A DNA stretch of 64,000 nt from Novimethylophilus kurashikiensis (GCF_003112435.1 NZ_BDOQ01000018.1:1-64000); one strand, 5' to 3'; shown: positions 1 through 10,672, counted from the first letter of the stretch. Numbers and translations: made by a program. Notes: generated by a model not told the origin, from the letters alone.

Positions 1-19
1 TGCCAAGATCGTCGAGTAA
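1..19 (+). CDS. tuf: 3' end of elongation factor Tu (partial)
   Basis: Only the last five codons (A-K-I-V-E) and a TAA stop are inside the window. The ending matches the usual C-terminus of betaproteobacterial EF-Tu, and tuf normally stands directly before rpsJ in this group. The identification rests on a very short tail plus gene order. Confidence 0.6.
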
Positions 20-35
20 TCGTTTTTAAACCCAT

Positions 36-63
36 AAGCGGCGAGACAGCGAGCTCGCCGCTT
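36..63 (+). terminator. Hairpin between tuf and rpsJ, possible weak terminator or attenuator
   Basis: Positions 36-45 (AAGCGGCGAG) pair perfectly with 54-63 (CTCGCCGCTT) around an 8-nt loop, followed by a broken T-rich stretch. The T-tract is poor, so partial attenuation between tuf and rpsJ is more likely than full termination. Confidence 0.45.
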
Positions 64-82
64 TGCTCTTTGGAAAAAAACC

Positions 83-391
83 ATGCAAAGTCAAAAGATT
101 CGTATCCGCCTGAAAGCTTTCGATTATCGTCTGATCGATCAATCTGCTCAGGAAATCGTTGAAACTGCAAAGCGTACCGGCGCAGTTGTGAAGGGTCCGG
201 TTCCCTTGCCTACCCGTATCGAACGTTTTGACCTGCTGCGTTCTCCGCACGTCAACAAAACCTCTCGCGACCAATTCGAAATTCGTACCCACCTGCGTTT
301 GATGGACATCATCGACCCGACCGACAAGACGGTTGATGCGCTGATGAAGCTGGATCTTCCCGCCGGTGTGGATGTCGAGATCAAGCTGTAA
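83..391 (+). CDS. rpsJ: 30S ribosomal protein S10
   Basis: 102-residue protein, the normal length for S10, starting [14 protein letters not shown]10 is a 30S head protein and, as NusE, a transcription antitermination factor with NusB. The gene follows tuf and lies upstream of a separate promoter before rplC, so it may be transcribed mainly with tuf. Confidence 0.97.
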   Translation: MQSQKIRIRLKAFDYRLIDQSAQEIVETAKRTGAVVKGPVPLPTRIERFDLLRSPHVNKTSRDQFEIRTHLRLMDIIDPTDKTVDALMKLDLPAGVDVEIKL

Positions 392-399
392 ATAGTTGT

Positions 400-428
400 T
401 TGTATTTGAAACGAGTGTGAGATATAAT
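400..428 (+). promoter_or_regulatory. Predicted sigma70 promoter for the rplC operon
   Basis: TTGTAT at 400-405 and a perfect TATAAT at 423-428 are separated by exactly 17 bp in the 102-bp gap between rpsJ and rplC. The expected transcript start is near 435, just before the hairpin at 447-468. Confidence 0.6.
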
Positions 429-446
429 CTCGCGCTTTCCCAAACA

Positions 447-468
447 GGCCGGTCAATCGAAACCGGCC
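447..468 (+). promoter_or_regulatory. Leader hairpin upstream of rplC
   Basis: GGCCGGT (447-453) pairs with ACCGGCC (462-468) around an 8-nt loop, followed by CTTTGATTTT. It lies between the predicted promoter and rplC. It could attenuate the operon, end read-through from rpsJ, or be a ribosomal protein binding site. The T-tract is imperfect. Confidence 0.45.
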
Positions 469-493
469 CTTTGATTTTAATAAGGATACGACC

Positions 494-1138
494 ATGAGCT
501 TAGGGCTTGTAGGTCGCAAGGTTGGCATGACGCGCATTTTCACCGATGACGGTACTTCCGTTCCGGTGACGGTGCTCGAAATCACGCCTAACCGTGTGAC
601 CCAGATCAAATCTCAAGACAGCGATGGCTACTCAGCGATCCAGGTGACCTTTGGTGAGCGCCGCGCGAGCCGCGTTACCAAGGCTGCAGCTGGTCACTTT
701 GCCAAGGCTGGCGTAACTGCCGGTCGCGGTGTGAGCGAGTTCCCAGTTGCTGCTGACGTGCTTGCAAATTACACGGCTGGCGGCGAAGTCACTGTCGAAA
801 TCTTCCAGGCTGGCCAGTTGGTAGATGTGACCGGTACCTCTCAAGGTAAGGGTTATGCTGGTACCATCAAGCGCCACCATTTCGGTTCCGGCCGTGCCAC
901 GCACGGTAACTCCAAGTCTCACAACGTGCCTGGTTCTATCGGTATGGCGCAGGATCCGGGTCGAGTTTTCCCCGGTAAGCGCATGACCGGTCACCTGGGT
1001 GCGGTGAAGCGTACCGTTCAAAACCTGGAAATTGTTCGCGTTGACAGCGAGCGCAATCTGCTGCTGATCAAGGGTGCTGTTCCTGGCTCCAAGGGCGGCG
1101 ATGTGGTTGTTCGCCCGAGCGTGAAGGTGGGTGCATGA
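494..1138 (+). CDS. rplC: 50S ribosomal protein L3
   Basis: 214-residue L3, starting [15 protein letters not shown]3 is an early-assembly 23S rRNA binding protein whose long loop reaches toward the peptidyl transferase centre. A GGAT-type ribosome site precedes the ATG. The stop overlaps the rplD start, which indicates translational coupling. Confidence 0.97.
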   Translation: MSLGLVGRKVGMTRIFTDDGTSVPVTVLEITPNRVTQIKSQDSDGYSAIQVTFGERRASRVTKAAAGHFAKAGVTAGRGVSEFPVAADVLANYTAGGEVTVEIFQAGQLVDVTGTSQGKGYAGTIKRHHFGSGRATHGNSKSHNVPGSIGMAQDPGRVFPGKRMTGHLGAVKRTVQNLEIVRVDSERNLLLIKGAVPGSKGGDVVVRPSVKVGA

Positions 1139-1764
1139 TGGAACTGAAAGTCATTGATACGAATGGTAAGGCCGCCAAGTCCGGTCTCGAGGTTTCGGAA
1201 GTGACCTTTGGTCGCGAATATAACGAAGCCTTGATTCATCAGGTGGTTACTGCATACCTGGCGAATGCGCGTACGGCTACCCGTAAGCAAAAGGATCGTG
1301 AAGAGGTTCGCCACAGCACCAAGAAGCCTTTTAATCAGAAGGGTACCGGCCGTGCTCGTGCAGGTATGACATCCAGTCCATTGTGGCGTGGGGGTGGTCG
1401 TACGTTCCCGAATACTCCGGACGAAAACTTCAGCCACAAGGTCAACAAGAAGATGTACCGCGCTGGCATGCAGTCCATTCTGTCCGAGCTGATTCGTCAG
1501 GATCGTTTGACGGTCGTCGAGGATTTCTCCGTCGAGGCTCCTAAGACCAAGTTGTTGGCTGACAAAATCAAGAGCCTGGGTGTTGATCAGGGCGCTTTGG
1601 TATTGACCGACAACCTGGACGAAAACCTCTATTTGTCCTCGCGTAACCTGCCGCACGTACTGGTGGTCGAGGCGCAGCATGCAGACCCGGTTAGCCTGGT
1701 TCGCTTCCCGCGCGTGATCGCTACCAAGAATGCGGTTAAGAAGCTTGAGGAGTTGCTGGCATGA
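1138..1764 (+). CDS. rplD: 50S ribosomal protein L4
   Basis: L4 of 208 residues starting M-E-L-K-V-I-D. Two ATGs are adjacent (1135 and 1138). I chose 1138 because L4 family members start M-E-L. The gene overlaps the end of rplC and the start of rplW (ATGA-type junctions). L4 lines the exit tunnel and in E. coli also represses its own operon; no matching leader could be confirmed here. Confidence 0.95.
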   Translation: MELKVIDTNGKAAKSGLEVSEVTFGREYNEALIHQVVTAYLANARTATRKQKDREEVRHSTKKPFNQKGTGRARAGMTSSPLWRGGGRTFPNTPDENFSHKVNKKMYRAGMQSILSELIRQDRLTVVEDFSVEAPKTKLLADKIKSLGVDQGALVLTDNLDENLYLSSRNLPHVLVVEAQHADPVSLVRFPRVIATKNAVKKLEELLA

Positions 1765-2072
1765 GCGCAAATACCGTAAATCAGGATCGTCTGTACCAGG
1801 TGATTCTTGCTCCGCAGATCACCGAAAAGGCGACCCGCGTAGCTGATAAGCATCAGCAGATCGCATTCAAGGTGCGCACGGATGCAACCAAGCCTGAAGT
1901 GAAGGCGGCTGTTGAGCTGCTGTTCAAGGTTGAGGTTGATGCTGTGAGCGTTGTTAATGTCAAGGGTAAGGTCAAGCGTGCGGGTCGTACGCTGGGTCGC
2001 CGCCAGGACTGGAAGAAGGCTTACGTTAGCCTGAAGCCGGGCCAGGAAATCAACTTCGCGGCTGGCGAGTAA
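1761..2072 (+). CDS. rplW: 50S ribosomal protein L23
   Basis: 103-residue L23, a protein at the tunnel exit that docks trigger factor and SRP. It starts inside the last codons of rplD and is followed 10 bp later by rplB, with an AAGGAGAG ribosome site between them. Confidence 0.97.
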   Translation: MSANTVNQDRLYQVILAPQITEKATRVADKHQQIAFKVRTDATKPEVKAAVELLFKVEVDAVSVVNVKGKVKRAGRTLGRRQDWKKAYVSLKPGQEINFAAGE

Positions 2073-2082
2073 GGAGAGAAAG

Positions 2083-2916
2083 ATGGCACTGATTAAAGTC
2101 AAGCCGACTTCCCCCGGTCGTCGCGCGGTGATCAAGGTTGTAAATCCTGATCTGCATAAGGGCAAGCCCTTCGCGCCACTGCTGGAAAAGAAGAGCAAGA
2201 ATGCTGGTCGTAACAATAACGGCCGCATTACCATTCGTCACCAAGGTGGTGGCCACAAGCAGCACTATCGTCTCGTCGACTTCCGTCGTAACAAGGATGG
2301 TATTCCTGCCAAGGTCGAGCGTCTTGAGTACGATCCTAACCGTAGCGCCCATTTGGCTCTGCTGTGCTACGCCGATGGCGAGCGCCGTTACATCATCGCC
2401 CCGCGCGGTGTGGCGGTCGGTGCGCAACTGATTTCTGGTTCGGATTCCCCGATCAAAGTCGGTAATGCACTTCCGTTGCGTAACATCCCGGTCGGTAGCA
2501 CGGTTCACTGTGTTGAGCTGCTGCCTGGCAAGGGTGCGCAATTGGCTCGTTCCGCAGGTACTTCGATTCAAGTGCTTGCTCGCGAAGGTAGTTATGCTCA
2601 GTTGCGTCTGCGCTCTGGCGAAGTTCGCAAGGTGCATGTGGATTGCAAGGCAACCATCGGTGAAGTGGGTAATGAAGAGCATTCCCTGCGTTCCATCGGT
2701 AAGGCCGGCGCGATGCGTTGGCGCGGTGTTCGTCCGACCGTTCGCGGCGTGGTGATGAACCCGGTCGACCACCCGCACGGTGGTGGTGAAGGCCGTACCG
2801 CTGCAGGTATGAATCCTGTCAGCCCCTGGGGTACTCCGACCAAGGGTTATCGTACCCGCAACAACAAGCGGACGGACAATATGCGCGTCAGCCGCCGTCC
2901 TTCTGGTAAGAGGTAA
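2083..2916 (+). CDS. rplB: 50S ribosomal protein L2
   Basis: 277-residue L2. The conserved C-terminal [12 protein letters not shown] segment, which includes the histidine important for peptidyl transferase function, is intact. The arginine- and lysine-rich tail is typical. It sits in standard S10-operon order. Confidence 0.98.
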   Translation: MALIKVKPTSPGRRAVIKVVNPDLHKGKPFAPLLEKKSKNAGRNNNGRITIRHQGGGHKQHYRLVDFRRNKDGIPAKVERLEYDPNRSAHLALLCYADGERRYIIAPRGVAVGAQLISGSDSPIKVGNALPLRNIPVGSTVHCVELLPGKGAQLARSAGTSIQVLAREGSYAQLRLRSGEVRKVHVDCKATIGEVGNEEHSLRSIGKAGAMRWRGVRPTVRGVVMNPVDHPHGGGEGRTAAGMNPVSPWGTPTKGYRTRNNKRTDNMRVSRRPSGKR

Positions 2917-2921
2917 CAGAT

Positions 2922-3197
2922 ATGGCACGTTCAGTTAAAAAAGGTCCGTTCGTAGATGCCCACCTGATCAAGAAGGTGGAAGCTGCGAGCGCATCCAGGG
3001 ATCGTCGCCCCATCAAGACCTGGTCTCGCCGTTCTACGGTGCTGCCGGATTTCGTGGGTCTGACGATTGCGGTTCACAACGGCAGGCAGCATGTGCCGGT
3101 GCTGATTTCTGAAAACATGGTCGGCCACAAGTTGGGCGAATTCGCGCTGACGCGTACCTTCAAGGGTCACGCGGCCGACAAGAAGGCCAAGAAGTAG
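2922..3197 (+). CDS. rpsS: 30S ribosomal protein S19
   Basis: 91-residue S19, starting [10 protein letters not shown], a 30S head protein that contacts S13 and the intersubunit bridge. It follows rplB by 5 bp. Confidence 0.97.
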   Translation: MARSVKKGPFVDAHLIKKVEAASASRDRRPIKTWSRRSTVLPDFVGLTIAVHNGRQHVPVLISENMVGHKLGEFALTRTFKGHAADKKAKK

Positions 3198-3201
3198 GAG
3201 C

Positions 3202-3537
3202 ATGACAATGACTGTATCCGCAGTGCTGAAGGGCGTTCGCCTTTCTCCGCAAAAGGCTCGCCTGGTGGCGGACCTGGTTCGCGGCAAGAAGGTTGATCAG
3301 GCTCTTAACATTCTCGCCTTCTGTCCGAAGAAGGGTGCCGACATTATCAAGAAGGTGCTTGAGTCCGCGATCGCTAATGCCGAGCATAACGAAGGTGCTG
3401 ACATCGACGAGCTCAAGGTTTCGACCATCTACGTGGACAAGGGGATCGTTTACAAGCGTATCCGTGCCCGCGCCAAGGGTCGTGCCGGCCGCATCATCAA
3501 GCCGACCTGCCACATCACTGTGACGGTGGGGAACTAA
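3202..3537 (+). CDS. rplV: 50S ribosomal protein L22
   Basis: L22 of 111 residues if started at 3202. A second in-frame ATG two codons later (3208) is equally possible. The extended beta-hairpin that lines the exit tunnel is the conserved R-A-R-A-K-G-R-A segment in the C-terminal part. Confidence 0.96.
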   Translation: MTMTVSAVLKGVRLSPQKARLVADLVRGKKVDQALNILAFCPKKGADIIKKVLESAIANAEHNEGADIDELKVSTIYVDKGIVYKRIRARAKGRAGRIIKPTCHITVTVGN

Positions 3538-3547
3538 AGGAACCGCT

Positions 3548-4258
3548 ATGGGACAGAAAATCCATCCGATTGGCTTCCGTCTGAGCGTCCAGAAAAACTG
3601 GAGCTCCCGCTGGTATGCCAATAGCAAGAACTTCCCGTCCATGTTGCAAAGCGACATCAAGGTGCGTGAGTTCTTGAAGAAGAAGCTGGCGCATGCCGCT
3701 GTAAGCCGTATCGTAATCGAGCGTCCTGCCAAGAACGCTAAGATCACCGTCTACAGCGCACGCCCAGGCATCGTAATCGGCAAAAAGGGCGAGGATATCG
3801 AATCCTTGCGCTCCAGCCTGCAGAAGCTGATGGGCGTGCCGGTGCACCTCAACATCGAAGAAGTGCGCAAGCCAGAAATCGACGCCACCCTGATTGCAGA
3901 GAACATTGCTCAGCAGTTGGAAAAGCGCGTGATGTTCCGCCGTGCCATGAAGCGTGCAATGCAAAATGCAATGCGCCTTGGCGCCCAAGGCATCAAGATC
4001 ATGAGCTCTGGCCGTTTGAACGGTATCGAAATTGCCCGTACCGAATGGTATCGCGAAGGCCGAGTGCCTCTTCATACCCTCCGCGCCGATATCGATTACG
4101 GTGTTGCCGAAGCTAAGACCACCTACGGCGTTATCGGCCTGAAGGTTTGGGTATTCAAGGGTGAGGTGCTGGGTAAGGGCGAGCAGGCTGCTGCCCCCGC
4201 GGCTGAGCCTGAGAGAAAGACTAGAAAGCCGGGAGTGAAAAATGCTGCAGCCAGCTAG
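3548..4258 (+). CDS. rpsC: 30S ribosomal protein S3
   Basis: 236-residue S3 with the N-terminal [10 protein letters not shown] motif and a KH domain G-x-x-G loop in the I-G-K-K-G-E stretch. It lines the mRNA entry channel. Its last codons overlap the start of rplP by 17 bp, so the two are probably translationally coupled. Confidence 0.97.
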   Translation: MGQKIHPIGFRLSVQKNWSSRWYANSKNFPSMLQSDIKVREFLKKKLAHAAVSRIVIERPAKNAKITVYSARPGIVIGKKGEDIESLRSSLQKLMGVPVHLNIEEVRKPEIDATLIAENIAQQLEKRVMFRRAMKRAMQNAMRLGAQGIKIMSSGRLNGIEIARTEWYREGRVPLHTLRADIDYGVAEAKTTYGVIGLKVWVFKGEVLGKGEQAAAPAAEPERKTRKPGVKNAAAS

Positions 4259-4658
4259 ACAGAAATTCCGTAAACAGCAAAAGGGCCGTAACAAGGGCGT
4301 TGCTACCACGGGTAACAAGGTCAGCTTCGGTGAGTTTGGCCTGAAGGCTATCGGTCGCGGCCGTATTACGGCACGTCAGATCGAAGCTGCGCGTCGCGTT
4401 ATGACCCGTCACATCAAGCGTGGCGGTCGTGTGTGGATCCGCATCTTCCCGGATAAGCCGATCTCGAGCAAGCCTGCCGAAGTCCGTATGGGTAACGGTA
4501 AGGGTAGTCCGGAGTATTTCGTGGCTGAGATTCAGCCCGGCAAGATGTTGTACGAGATGGACGGTGTAAGCGAAGAATTGGCTCGCGAGGCTTTCCGCCT
4601 GGCTGCTGCCAAGCTGCCTGTGCCGACCGTGTTCGCAACACGTCACATTGGGAGCTAA
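4242..4658 (+). CDS. rplP: 50S ribosomal protein L16
   Basis: 138-residue L16, starting [16 protein letters not shown], with the [12 protein letters not shown] motif. It helps position the A-site tRNA. The start lies inside the end of rpsC. Confidence 0.97.
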   Translation: MLQPARQKFRKQQKGRNKGVATTGNKVSFGEFGLKAIGRGRITARQIEAARRVMTRHIKRGGRVWIRIFPDKPISSKPAEVRMGNGKGSPEYFVAEIQPGKMLYEMDGVSEELAREAFRLAAAKLPVPTVFATRHIGS

Positions 4659-4661
4659 GCA

Positions 4662-4856
4662 ATGAAGGCTGCTGAATTGAGAAGCAAGTCTGTGGATGAC
4701 CTCAAGGGTGAATTGACCGAGTTGCTGCGTGCGCAATTCTCCTTGCGCATGCAAGTGTCAACCCAGCAATTGGCCAAGGTCGACCAGATCGGTAAGGTGC
4801 GTCGCGATATCGCCCGTGTTCGTACCGTTCTGGCCGAAAAGGCTAAGCAAGCGTAA
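4662..4856 (+). CDS. rpmC: 50S ribosomal protein L29
   Basis: 64-residue, two-helix protein starting [10 protein letters not shown], the normal size for L29, located at the polypeptide exit site next to L23. It follows rplP by 3 bp. Confidence 0.96.
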   Translation: MKAAELRSKSVDDLKGELTELLRAQFSLRMQVSTQQLAKVDQIGKVRRDIARVRTVLAEKAKQA

Positions 4857-4867
4857 TGGGGAACAAT

Positions 4868-5143
4868 ATGGCTGAAGCAAATCAAACTGAAAAGGTCGTG
4901 CGTAGTCTGACCGGTCGCGTGGTTAGCGACAAGATGGACAAGACTGTGACCGTGTTGGTCGAGCGTAGCGTCAAGCATCCGCTCTACGGCAAGATCGTGC
5001 GTCGTTCCAATAAGTTTCACGCACATGATGAGAACAACGAATGCCGCGAAGGCGATGTTGTTGTCATCGAAGAGGGCCGTCCCATGTCTCGCACCAAGAG
5101 CTGGTACGTGTCCAAGATTGTTGAGAAGGCGCAGGTTGTATGA
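4868..5143 (+). CDS. rpsQ: 30S ribosomal protein S17
   Basis: 91-residue S17. An earlier in-frame ATG at 4856 overlaps the rpmC stop, but a GGGGA ribosome site lies just before the ATG at 4868, so I chose 4868. The core [12 protein letters not shown] motif is conserved. It is the last gene before the rplN promoter region. Confidence 0.93.
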   Translation: MAEANQTEKVVRSLTGRVVSDKMDKTVTVLVERSVKHPLYGKIVRRSNKFHAHDENNECREGDVVVIEEGRPMSRTKSWYVSKIVEKAQVV

Positions 5144-5149
5144 TTTCGC

Positions 5150-5178
5150 TTGACCGGGCTCTCCGGTCAAGCTAGAAT
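5150..5178 (+). promoter_or_regulatory. Predicted sigma70 promoter for the spc operon (rplN onward)
   Basis: TTGACC (5150-5155) and TAGAAT (5173-5178) are spaced exactly 17 bp apart in the 139-bp gap after rpsQ, giving five of six matches in each box. The site overlaps a 10-bp perfect inverted repeat (5148-5157 with 5163-5172). The same DNA could end upstream transcripts weakly or bind a regulator. The predicted leader before rplN is about 95 nt. Confidence 0.65.
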
Positions 5179-5282
5179 TCACAGTTTTTCGGCGCCCCTA
5201 TAGCTGGCGCCCCAATACTGACCGCGTTGAGTGTGCGGATTCCGCGCATTCAGACTTAACGGATTAAGTTGGAGATATTTCC

Positions 5283-5651
5283 ATGATTCAAATGCAATCC
5301 CGTTTGGAGGTTGCTGACAACACTGGTGCGCGTGAAGTTATGTGCATCAAGGTTCTCGGTGGTTCCAAGCGCCGTTATGCCGGCATTGGCGACATCATCA
5401 AGGTTAGCGTTAAAGACGCTGCTCCGCGTAGCCGTGTAAAGAAGGGCGATGTCTACAGCGCTGTCGTTGTTCGCACCCGCAAGGGAGTTCGTCGTGCCGA
5501 TGGTTCTTTGGTTCGTTTCGACGGTAATGCTGCGGTGTTGCTCAATAACAAGATGGAGCCGATCGGGACTCGTATCTTCGGGCCTGTCACGCGTGAATTG
5601 CGTGGCGAGCGCTTCATGAAGATCGTTTCTCTTGCTCCAGAAGTGCTGTAA
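5283..5651 (+). CDS. rplN: 50S ribosomal protein L14
   Basis: 122-residue L14, starting [16 protein letters not shown], exact family length. It is the first gene of the spc part of the cluster and follows its own predicted promoter. A GGAG ribosome site lies before the ATG. Confidence 0.98.
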   Translation: MIQMQSRLEVADNTGAREVMCIKVLGGSKRRYAGIGDIIKVSVKDAAPRSRVKKGDVYSAVVVRTRKGVRRADGSLVRFDGNAAVLLNNKMEPIGTRIFGPVTRELRGERFMKIVSLAPEVL

Positions 5652-5662
5652 GGAGAAGGTTG

Positions 5663-5980
5663 ATGAGCAAGATTCGTAAGGGCGACCAAGTCGTCGTGAT
5701 CACCGGCAAGGATAATGGCAAGCGCGGCGCAGTTCTGGCTGTGCTTCCTACTGGTCGCGTGGTGGTGGAGGGTGTGAACGTCGTCAAGCGCCATACTCGT
5801 CCGAATCCTATGAAGGGTGTTGCCGGCGGTATCCTGGAAAAGGAAATGTCGATTCATGCCTCTAACGTTGCGCTGTTCAATGCTGCAACGCAGAAGGCTG
5901 ATCGCGTCGGCTTCAAAACGCTGGAGGACGGTCGCAAGGTTCGCGTGTTCAAGTCCAATGGCGAAGTGGTTGATGCTTAA
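5663..5980 (+). CDS. rplX: 50S ribosomal protein L24
   Basis: 105-residue L24 with the KOW motif in the [14 protein letters not shown] stretch. A TTG codon stands just before, but the ATG at 5663 with AAGGAGAAGG upstream is the clear start. L24 starts 50S assembly. Confidence 0.97.
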   Translation: MSKIRKGDQVVVITGKDNGKRGAVLAVLPTGRVVVEGVNVVKRHTRPNPMKGVAGGILEKEMSIHASNVALFNAATQKADRVGFKTLEDGRKVRVFKSNGEVVDA

Positions 5981-5990
5981 GGATTGAATC

Positions 5991-6530
5991 ATGGCGAGAC
6001 TTAAAGATTTTTACAAAGACACCGTGGTTAAGAGCTTGGTCGAGCAGTTCGGGTACAAGTCCGTTATGGAAGTGCCCCGTATCGAGAAGATCACGCTGAA
6101 CATGGGTGTGGGTGAGGCAGTTGCTGACAAGAAGATCATGGAGCATGCCGTTGGCGACATGCAGAAGATCGCTGGTCAGAAGCCGGTTGTTACGTTGTCC
6201 CGCAAGTCAATTGCAGGCTTCAAGATTCGTGATAACTATCCCGTTGGCTGCAAGGTGACCCTGCGTCAGGATCGTATGTACGAATTCCTGGATCGTCTGG
6301 TGAACATTGCAATTCCGCGTATTCGCGACTTCCGTGGCATTTCCGGAAAGTCCTTCGACGGCCGTGGTAACTACAACATGGGCGTTAAAGAGCAGATCAT
6401 TTTCCCGGAAATCGATTACGACAAGGTCGATGCGCTGCGCGGGATGAATATTACGATCACCACCACCGCGAAGACTGATGACGAAGCGCGTGCGCTGCTC
6501 GCTGCATTCAGTTTTCCGTTCAGGAGCTAA
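5991..6530 (+). CDS. rplE: 50S ribosomal protein L5
   Basis: 179-residue L5, which binds 5S rRNA and forms an intersubunit bridge with S13. The conserved N-M-G-V-G-E and S-I-A-G-F-K-I-R segments are present. Confidence 0.97.
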   Translation: MARLKDFYKDTVVKSLVEQFGYKSVMEVPRIEKITLNMGVGEAVADKKIMEHAVGDMQKIAGQKPVVTLSRKSIAGFKIRDNYPVGCKVTLRQDRMYEFLDRLVNIAIPRIRDFRGISGKSFDGRGNYNMGVKEQIIFPEIDYDKVDALRGMNITITTTAKTDDEARALLAAFSFPFRS

Positions 6531-6533
6531 TCG

Positions 6534-6839
6534 ATGGCTAAGTTGAGCTTGATTGAGCGCGACGAGAAGCGTCGCGAAAGCGTTAAGAAGTATGCTGCTA
6601 AGCGTGCTGAGTTGTTCGCCGTTATTAATGATGTGAACGCTGCAGCTGAAGATCGCCGTGCTGCCCGTGCCAAGCTGCAAAGCCTGCCGCGTAACTCCAG
6701 CCCGGTTCGTCTTCGCAATCGTTGTGCGCTGACGGGTCGTCCCCGCGGTGTGTTCAGCAAATTTGGCATTGCTCGTAACAAGCTGCGCGATCTGATGATG
6801 CGCGGTGAAGTTCCGGGTGTCGTCAAGGCTAGCTGGTAA
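6534..6839 (+). CDS. rpsN: 30S ribosomal protein S14 (long, zinc-free form)
   Basis: 101-residue S14. It has the long C- architecture and lacks the two CxxC pairs of the short zinc form, so it does not depend on zinc. The C-terminal R-N-K-L-R-D-L and G-V-V-K-A-S-W ending is typical. Confidence 0.96.
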   Translation: MAKLSLIERDEKRRESVKKYAAKRAELFAVINDVNAAAEDRRAARAKLQSLPRNSSPVRLRNRCALTGRPRGVFSKFGIARNKLRDLMMRGEVPGVVKASW

Positions 6840-6853
6840 ACGGAGGAACTACT

Positions 6854-7249
6854 ATGAGTATGCATGATCCGATTGCCGATATGCTGACCCGCATCCGCAA
6901 TGCACAAATGGTTAACAAGCCCAGCGTTAGCGTTCCCGCCTCCAAGGTGAAGAGTGCTATTGCCAAGGTGCTGAAGGACGAAGGTTATATCGAGGATTTC
7001 GCTGTTCAAGAGAACAACGGTAAGCCTCAGCTTGAGATCGGCCTGAAGTATTACGCCGGTCGTCCTGTGATCGAAAGCATCGATCGCGTGAGTCGTCCTG
7101 GTCTGCGCATTTATCGCAGCGCCGATGCGATTCCGAAGGTGATGAATGGTCTGGGTGTGGCGATTGTGTCCACGTCTCAGGGTGTAATGACCGACCGCAA
7201 GGCACGCGCAGCTGGTATCGGCGGCGAAGTGCTGTGCGTTGTGGCTTGA
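6854..7249 (+). CDS. rpsH: 30S ribosomal protein S8
   Basis: 131-residue S8, starting near [14 protein letters not shown]. In-frame ATGs at 6854 and 6860 are both possible; CGGAGGAAC favours 6854. In E. coli S8 is the translational repressor of the spc operon. Confidence 0.97.
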   Translation: MSMHDPIADMLTRIRNAQMVNKPSVSVPASKVKSAIAKVLKDEGYIEDFAVQENNGKPQLEIGLKYYAGRPVIESIDRVSRPGLRIYRSADAIPKVMNGLGVAIVSTSQGVMTDRKARAAGIGGEVLCVVA

Positions 7250-7260
7250 TGAGGTGAACC

Positions 7261-7794
7261 ATGTCACGCGTTGCTAAAAACCCGGTTAACCTGCCAGCCA
7301 AAGTCGATGTGGCAATTGCTGCGGATTTGATCACTGTAAGTGGTCCTCTCGGCAAGTTGAGCCAGCCGCTGTGCGGTAGTGTAAATATTGTTCGCGAAGG
7401 CGATGTTCTGACCTTTGCGGCTGCTAACGACAACCAGCATTCCCGCGCCATGTCCGGTACGGTGCGTGCCCTGGTTGCCAATATGGTTCGCGGTGTTTCC
7501 GAAGGCTTCAGCAAAAAGCTGACGCTGGTCGGTGTGGGCTACAAGGCTCAGGCTCAGGGCGCAGTCCTGAATCTGGATCTTGGCTTCTCTCATCCTGTGA
7601 ATCACAAGATGCCGGCTGGCGTAACTGTTGAAACGCCTAGCCAGACCGAGATCATCATCAAGGGCGCTGACAGGCAGTCTGTTGGTCAAGTTGCCGCCCA
7701 GATCCGTGCATATCGCAAGCCTGAGCCTTACAAGGGCAAGGGTGTTCGTTATGCCGATGAAGTGGTGATCATCAAGGAAACCAAGAAGAAGTAA
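7261..7794 (+). CDS. rplF: 50S ribosomal protein L6
   Basis: 177-residue L6 with two related domains and the conserved C-terminal Y-K-G-K-G-V-R-Y motif that contacts the sarcin-ricin loop region of 23S rRNA. Confidence 0.97.
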   Translation: MSRVAKNPVNLPAKVDVAIAADLITVSGPLGKLSQPLCGSVNIVREGDVLTFAAANDNQHSRAMSGTVRALVANMVRGVSEGFSKKLTLVGVGYKAQAQGAVLNLDLGFSHPVNHKMPAGVTVETPSQTEIIIKGADRQSVGQVAAQIRAYRKPEPYKGKGVRYADEVVIIKETKKK

Positions 7795-7804
7795 GGGTTG
7801 AGCT

Positions 7805-8158
7805 ATGAATAATGTAGATGCACGTCAGCGTCGCGCACGCAAAACCCGCGCAAAGATCGCCGAACTGAAGGCTGTTCGCTTGAGCGTTCACCGCACCAAC
7901 ACCCATATCTATGCGCAAATCATTGCCGAGACGGGTGACAAGGTTCTGGCCAGCGCTTCATCCTTGGAAAAGGAAGTCCGCGATCAGATCAAGAATGGCG
8001 GCAATGTCGCCGCAGCGGCTCTGATCGGCAAGCGTATTGCCGAGAAGGCCAAGGCGGCTGGGATTACCACCGTGGCATTCGACCGTTCTGGTTTCAGATA
8101 TCACGGTCGCGTCAAGGCATTGGCTGATGCGGCCCGCGAAAGCGGTCTGACCTTCTAA
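7805..8158 (+). CDS. rplR: 50S ribosomal protein L18
   Basis: 117-residue L18, a 5S rRNA binding protein. The basic N-terminus and the [16 protein letters not shown] motif near the C-terminus are diagnostic. Confidence 0.97.
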   Translation: MNNVDARQRRARKTRAKIAELKAVRLSVHRTNTHIYAQIIAETGDKVLASASSLEKEVRDQIKNGGNVAAAALIGKRIAEKAKAAGITTVAFDRSGFRYHGRVKALADAARESGLTF

Positions 8159-8173
8159 TAGACGAGGTTGATG

Positions 8174-8683
8174 ATGGCAAGACAAGAGATTGAGCAGCAA
8201 CAGACCGACGGCATGCGCGAGAAGATGATTACGGTCAATCGCGTGACCAAGGTCGTCAAGGGTGGCCGCATTATGAGCTTTGCTGCCCTGAGCGTTGTGG
8301 GTGATGGCGATGGTGCTGTCGGTATGGGTAAAGGCAAGGCACGTGAAGTTCCCGCTGCCGTGCAAAAGGCAATGGACGAAGCTCGTCGCAGCATGGTCAA
8401 GGTGAGCCTTAACAATGGCACGCTGCACCATGCAGTGATCGGTGAATTCGGTGCTGCCAAGGTATTCATCCAGCCGGCTTCTGAAGGTACCGGGATTATC
8501 GCTGGCGGCGCTATGCGCGCTATTTTCGAAGTGATGGGTGTGACCAACGTGCTCGCTAAGTGCATCGGTTCCACCAATCCTTATAACGTTGTTCGCGCTA
8601 CGCTGAATGGATTGCAATCCATGAATACGCCGGCTGAAGTGGCTGCCAAGCGTGGCAAGACGATTGAAGAAATCAGGGGTTAA
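8174..8683 (+). CDS. rpsE: 30S ribosomal protein S5
   Basis: 169-residue S5 with an N-terminal double-stranded RNA-binding-like domain (V-T-K-V-V-K-G-G-R motif) and a C-terminal domain. A TTG-ATG-ATG run precedes the gene. I chose the ATG at 8174 because GACGAGG is then well spaced. It contributes to decoding fidelity. Confidence 0.95.
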   Translation: MARQEIEQQQTDGMREKMITVNRVTKVVKGGRIMSFAALSVVGDGDGAVGMGKGKAREVPAAVQKAMDEARRSMVKVSLNNGTLHHAVIGEFGAAKVFIQPASEGTGIIAGGAMRAIFEVMGVTNVLAKCIGSTNPYNVVRATLNGLQSMNTPAEVAAKRGKTIEEIRG

Positions 8684-8685
8684 TC

Positions 8686-8883
8686 ATGGCAAAGGCTAAG
8701 AAGGCAGCCGGTACTGTCAAGGTTACGCAGATCAAGAGCGTGATTGGTCGTATCGAATCCCATCGTGCCTGCATTCGCGGCTTGGGCCTGCGTCGCATGC
8801 ACCAGACCGTTGAGCTCCAGGATACTCCTGCGATTCGCGGCATGATCAACAAGGTCAGCTATCTGCTGAAGGTGGAGGGCTAA
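8686..8883 (+). CDS. rpmD: 50S ribosomal protein L30
   Basis: 65-residue L30. The [11 protein letters not shown] core and [10 protein letters not shown] motif are typical. It starts 2 bp after the rpsE stop and its own stop abuts the rplO start. Confidence 0.97.
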   Translation: MAKAKKAAGTVKVTQIKSVIGRIESHRACIRGLGLRRMHQTVELQDTPAIRGMINKVSYLLKVEG

Positions 8884-9318
8884 ATGAAGCTGAATACAAT
8901 CAAACCTGCAGAAGGTGCTAAGCACTCTAAGCGCCGTGTAGGCCGTGGTATTGGTTCCGGCCTCGGCAAGACTGCAGGTCGCGGCCACAAGGGTCAGAAG
9001 TCTCGTGCAGGCGGCTTCCACAAGGTGGGCTTTGAAGGCGGTCAGATGCCTTTGCAGCGCCGTCTTCCGAAGCGCGGTTTCGTGTCCCTAACCAAAGGTG
9101 ATACCGCTGAAGTACGTAGCGGCGACTTGATCCGTCTGGAAGGTCAGACTGTCGACCTGTTGGCACTCAAGCAAGCCAAGCTGATTCCGGCTGAGGCCAA
9201 GAGTGCAAAGGTGATCCTGGCTGGTGAAGTCAAGGCTAAGGTTACCGTTCAAGGCTTGTTGTTGACCAAGGGTGCTCGCGCTGCGATTGAAGCGGCTGGC
9301 GGCAATATCGTCGAGTAA
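8884..9318 (+). CDS. rplO: 50S ribosomal protein L15
   Basis: 144-residue L15, starting [11 protein letters not shown], with the glycine- and arginine-rich segment [11 protein letters not shown] that threads through 23S rRNA. Its start follows the rpmD stop with no gap. Confidence 0.97.
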   Translation: MKLNTIKPAEGAKHSKRRVGRGIGSGLGKTAGRGHKGQKSRAGGFHKVGFEGGQMPLQRRLPKRGFVSLTKGDTAEVRSGDLIRLEGQTVDLLALKQAKLIPAEAKSAKVILAGEVKAKVTVQGLLLTKGARAAIEAAGGNIVE

Positions 9319-9322
9319 GCAA

Positions 9323-10651
9323 TTGGCAAACGAAAACAGCTTTCTTGGTTCAGTAGGCAAGATGCAGGAGCTCAAAGGGCGCCTGCTCTTCGTTCTGGGC
9401 GCTTTGTTCGTTTATCGTCTTGGCGCGCACATTCCGGTTCCAGGTATCGATCCGGATGTGCTTGCAAAGATGTTTGAACAGCAGGGCGGCGGCATTCTAG
9501 GCATGTTAAACATGTTCTCGGGTGGCGCGCTGTCACGGTTCACAGTGTTTGCCCTCGGTATCATGCCTTACATTTCGGCTTCCATCATCATGCAATTGCT
9601 GACGGTGGTTTCTCCGCAAATGGAGCAGCTCAAGAAGGAAGGCGAAGCCGGCCGCCGCAAGATTACGCAATACACTCGCTACGGCACCGTTGTCTTGGCA
9701 ACGTTCCAGGCATTAGGTATCGCGATTGCTTTAGAGGGACAACCCGGTCTTGTGCTGGATCCGGGCTTAATGTTCCGTCTTGTGACGGTCATCACACTGG
9801 TCACTGGCACGATGTTCCTGATGTGGCTTGGCGAGCAGATCACCGAGCGAGGAATTGGTAATGGTATTTCTATCATTATCTTTTCCGGGATTGTTGCTGG
9901 TTTGCCGCGTGCAGTTGGTGGCACCCTAGAGATGGCTCGTACAGGCGCGTTCTCTATTCCGTTGGTGCTGTTCTTGTTTGTTGCTGCGATTTTGGTAACT
10001 GCTTTTGTTGTTTTCGTTGAACGTGGGCAACGCAAGATCACGGTTAATTACGCTAAGCGCCAGGTAGGTCGAAAAGTGTTTGGCGGACAAACCTCACACT
10101 TGCCGCTCAAGCTCAATATGGCAGGGGTTATTCCTCCGATTTTTGCATCGAGCATCATTCTGTTTCCCGCGACATTAGCGGGATGGTTCGGTAGCAGCGA
10201 CAGAATGCATTGGCTGAAGGACATCGGTTCTACCTTGTCCCCTGGTCAACCGCTGTATGTGACCTTATATGCCATGGCGATTGTTTTCTTCTGTTTCTTT
10301 TATACCGCGTTGGTATTTAATCCGAAGGAAACAGCTGAGAACCTCAAGAAAAGCGGTGCTTTTGTTCCTGGAATTCGTCCTGGCGAACAAACGGCAAAAT
10401 ATATCGATCGGATTATGGGGCGATTGACCCTGGTTGGCGCCGGATACATTACCGCCGTTTGTCTGCTGCCTGAGTTCTTGATCGTAAAGTTTAATGTGCC
10501 GTTCTATTTTGGCGGCACCAGTCTGTTGATCATTGTAGTCGTGACCATGGATTTCATGGCGCAGGTCCAGGCTTATTTGATGTCGCATCAGTATGAAAGC
10601 TTGCTCAAGAAGGCTAACTTCAAGGGCGGCAATACTGCACTGCCTCGTTAA
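9323..10651 (+). CDS. secY: Protein translocase subunit SecY, TTG start
   Basis: SecY, the central pore of the SecYEG inner-membrane translocon, about 442 residues with ten expected membrane segments. The segment [20 protein letters not shown] aligns with the family start. The only start giving the normal N-terminus is TTG at 9323 (L-A-N-E-N-S); the first in-frame ATG is at 9362. The weak start and poor ribosome site suggest coupling to rplO, which ends 4 bp upstream. The alternative 9362 start cannot be excluded. Confidence 0.93.
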   Translation: MANENSFLGSVGKMQELKGRLLFVLGALFVYRLGAHIPVPGIDPDVLAKMFEQQGGGILGMLNMFSGGALSRFTVFALGIMPYISASIIMQLLTVVSPQMEQLKKEGEAGRRKITQYTRYGTVVLATFQALGIAIALEGQPGLVLDPGLMFRLVTVITLVTGTMFLMWLGEQITERGIGNGISIIIFSGIVAGLPRAVGGTLEMARTGAFSIPLVLFLFVAAILVTAFVVFVERGQRKITVNYAKRQVGRKVFGGQTSHLPLKLNMAGVIPPIFASSIILFPATLAGWFGSSDRMHWLKDIGSTLSPGQPLYVTLYAMAIVFFCFFYTALVFNPKETAENLKKSGAFVPGIRPGEQTAKYIDRIMGRLTLVGAGYITAVCLLPEFLIVKFNVPFYFGGTSLLIIVVVTMDFMAQVQAYLMSHQYESLLKKANFKGGNTALPR

Positions 10652-10672
10652 TAATCAAACCGTAAATAGAGC

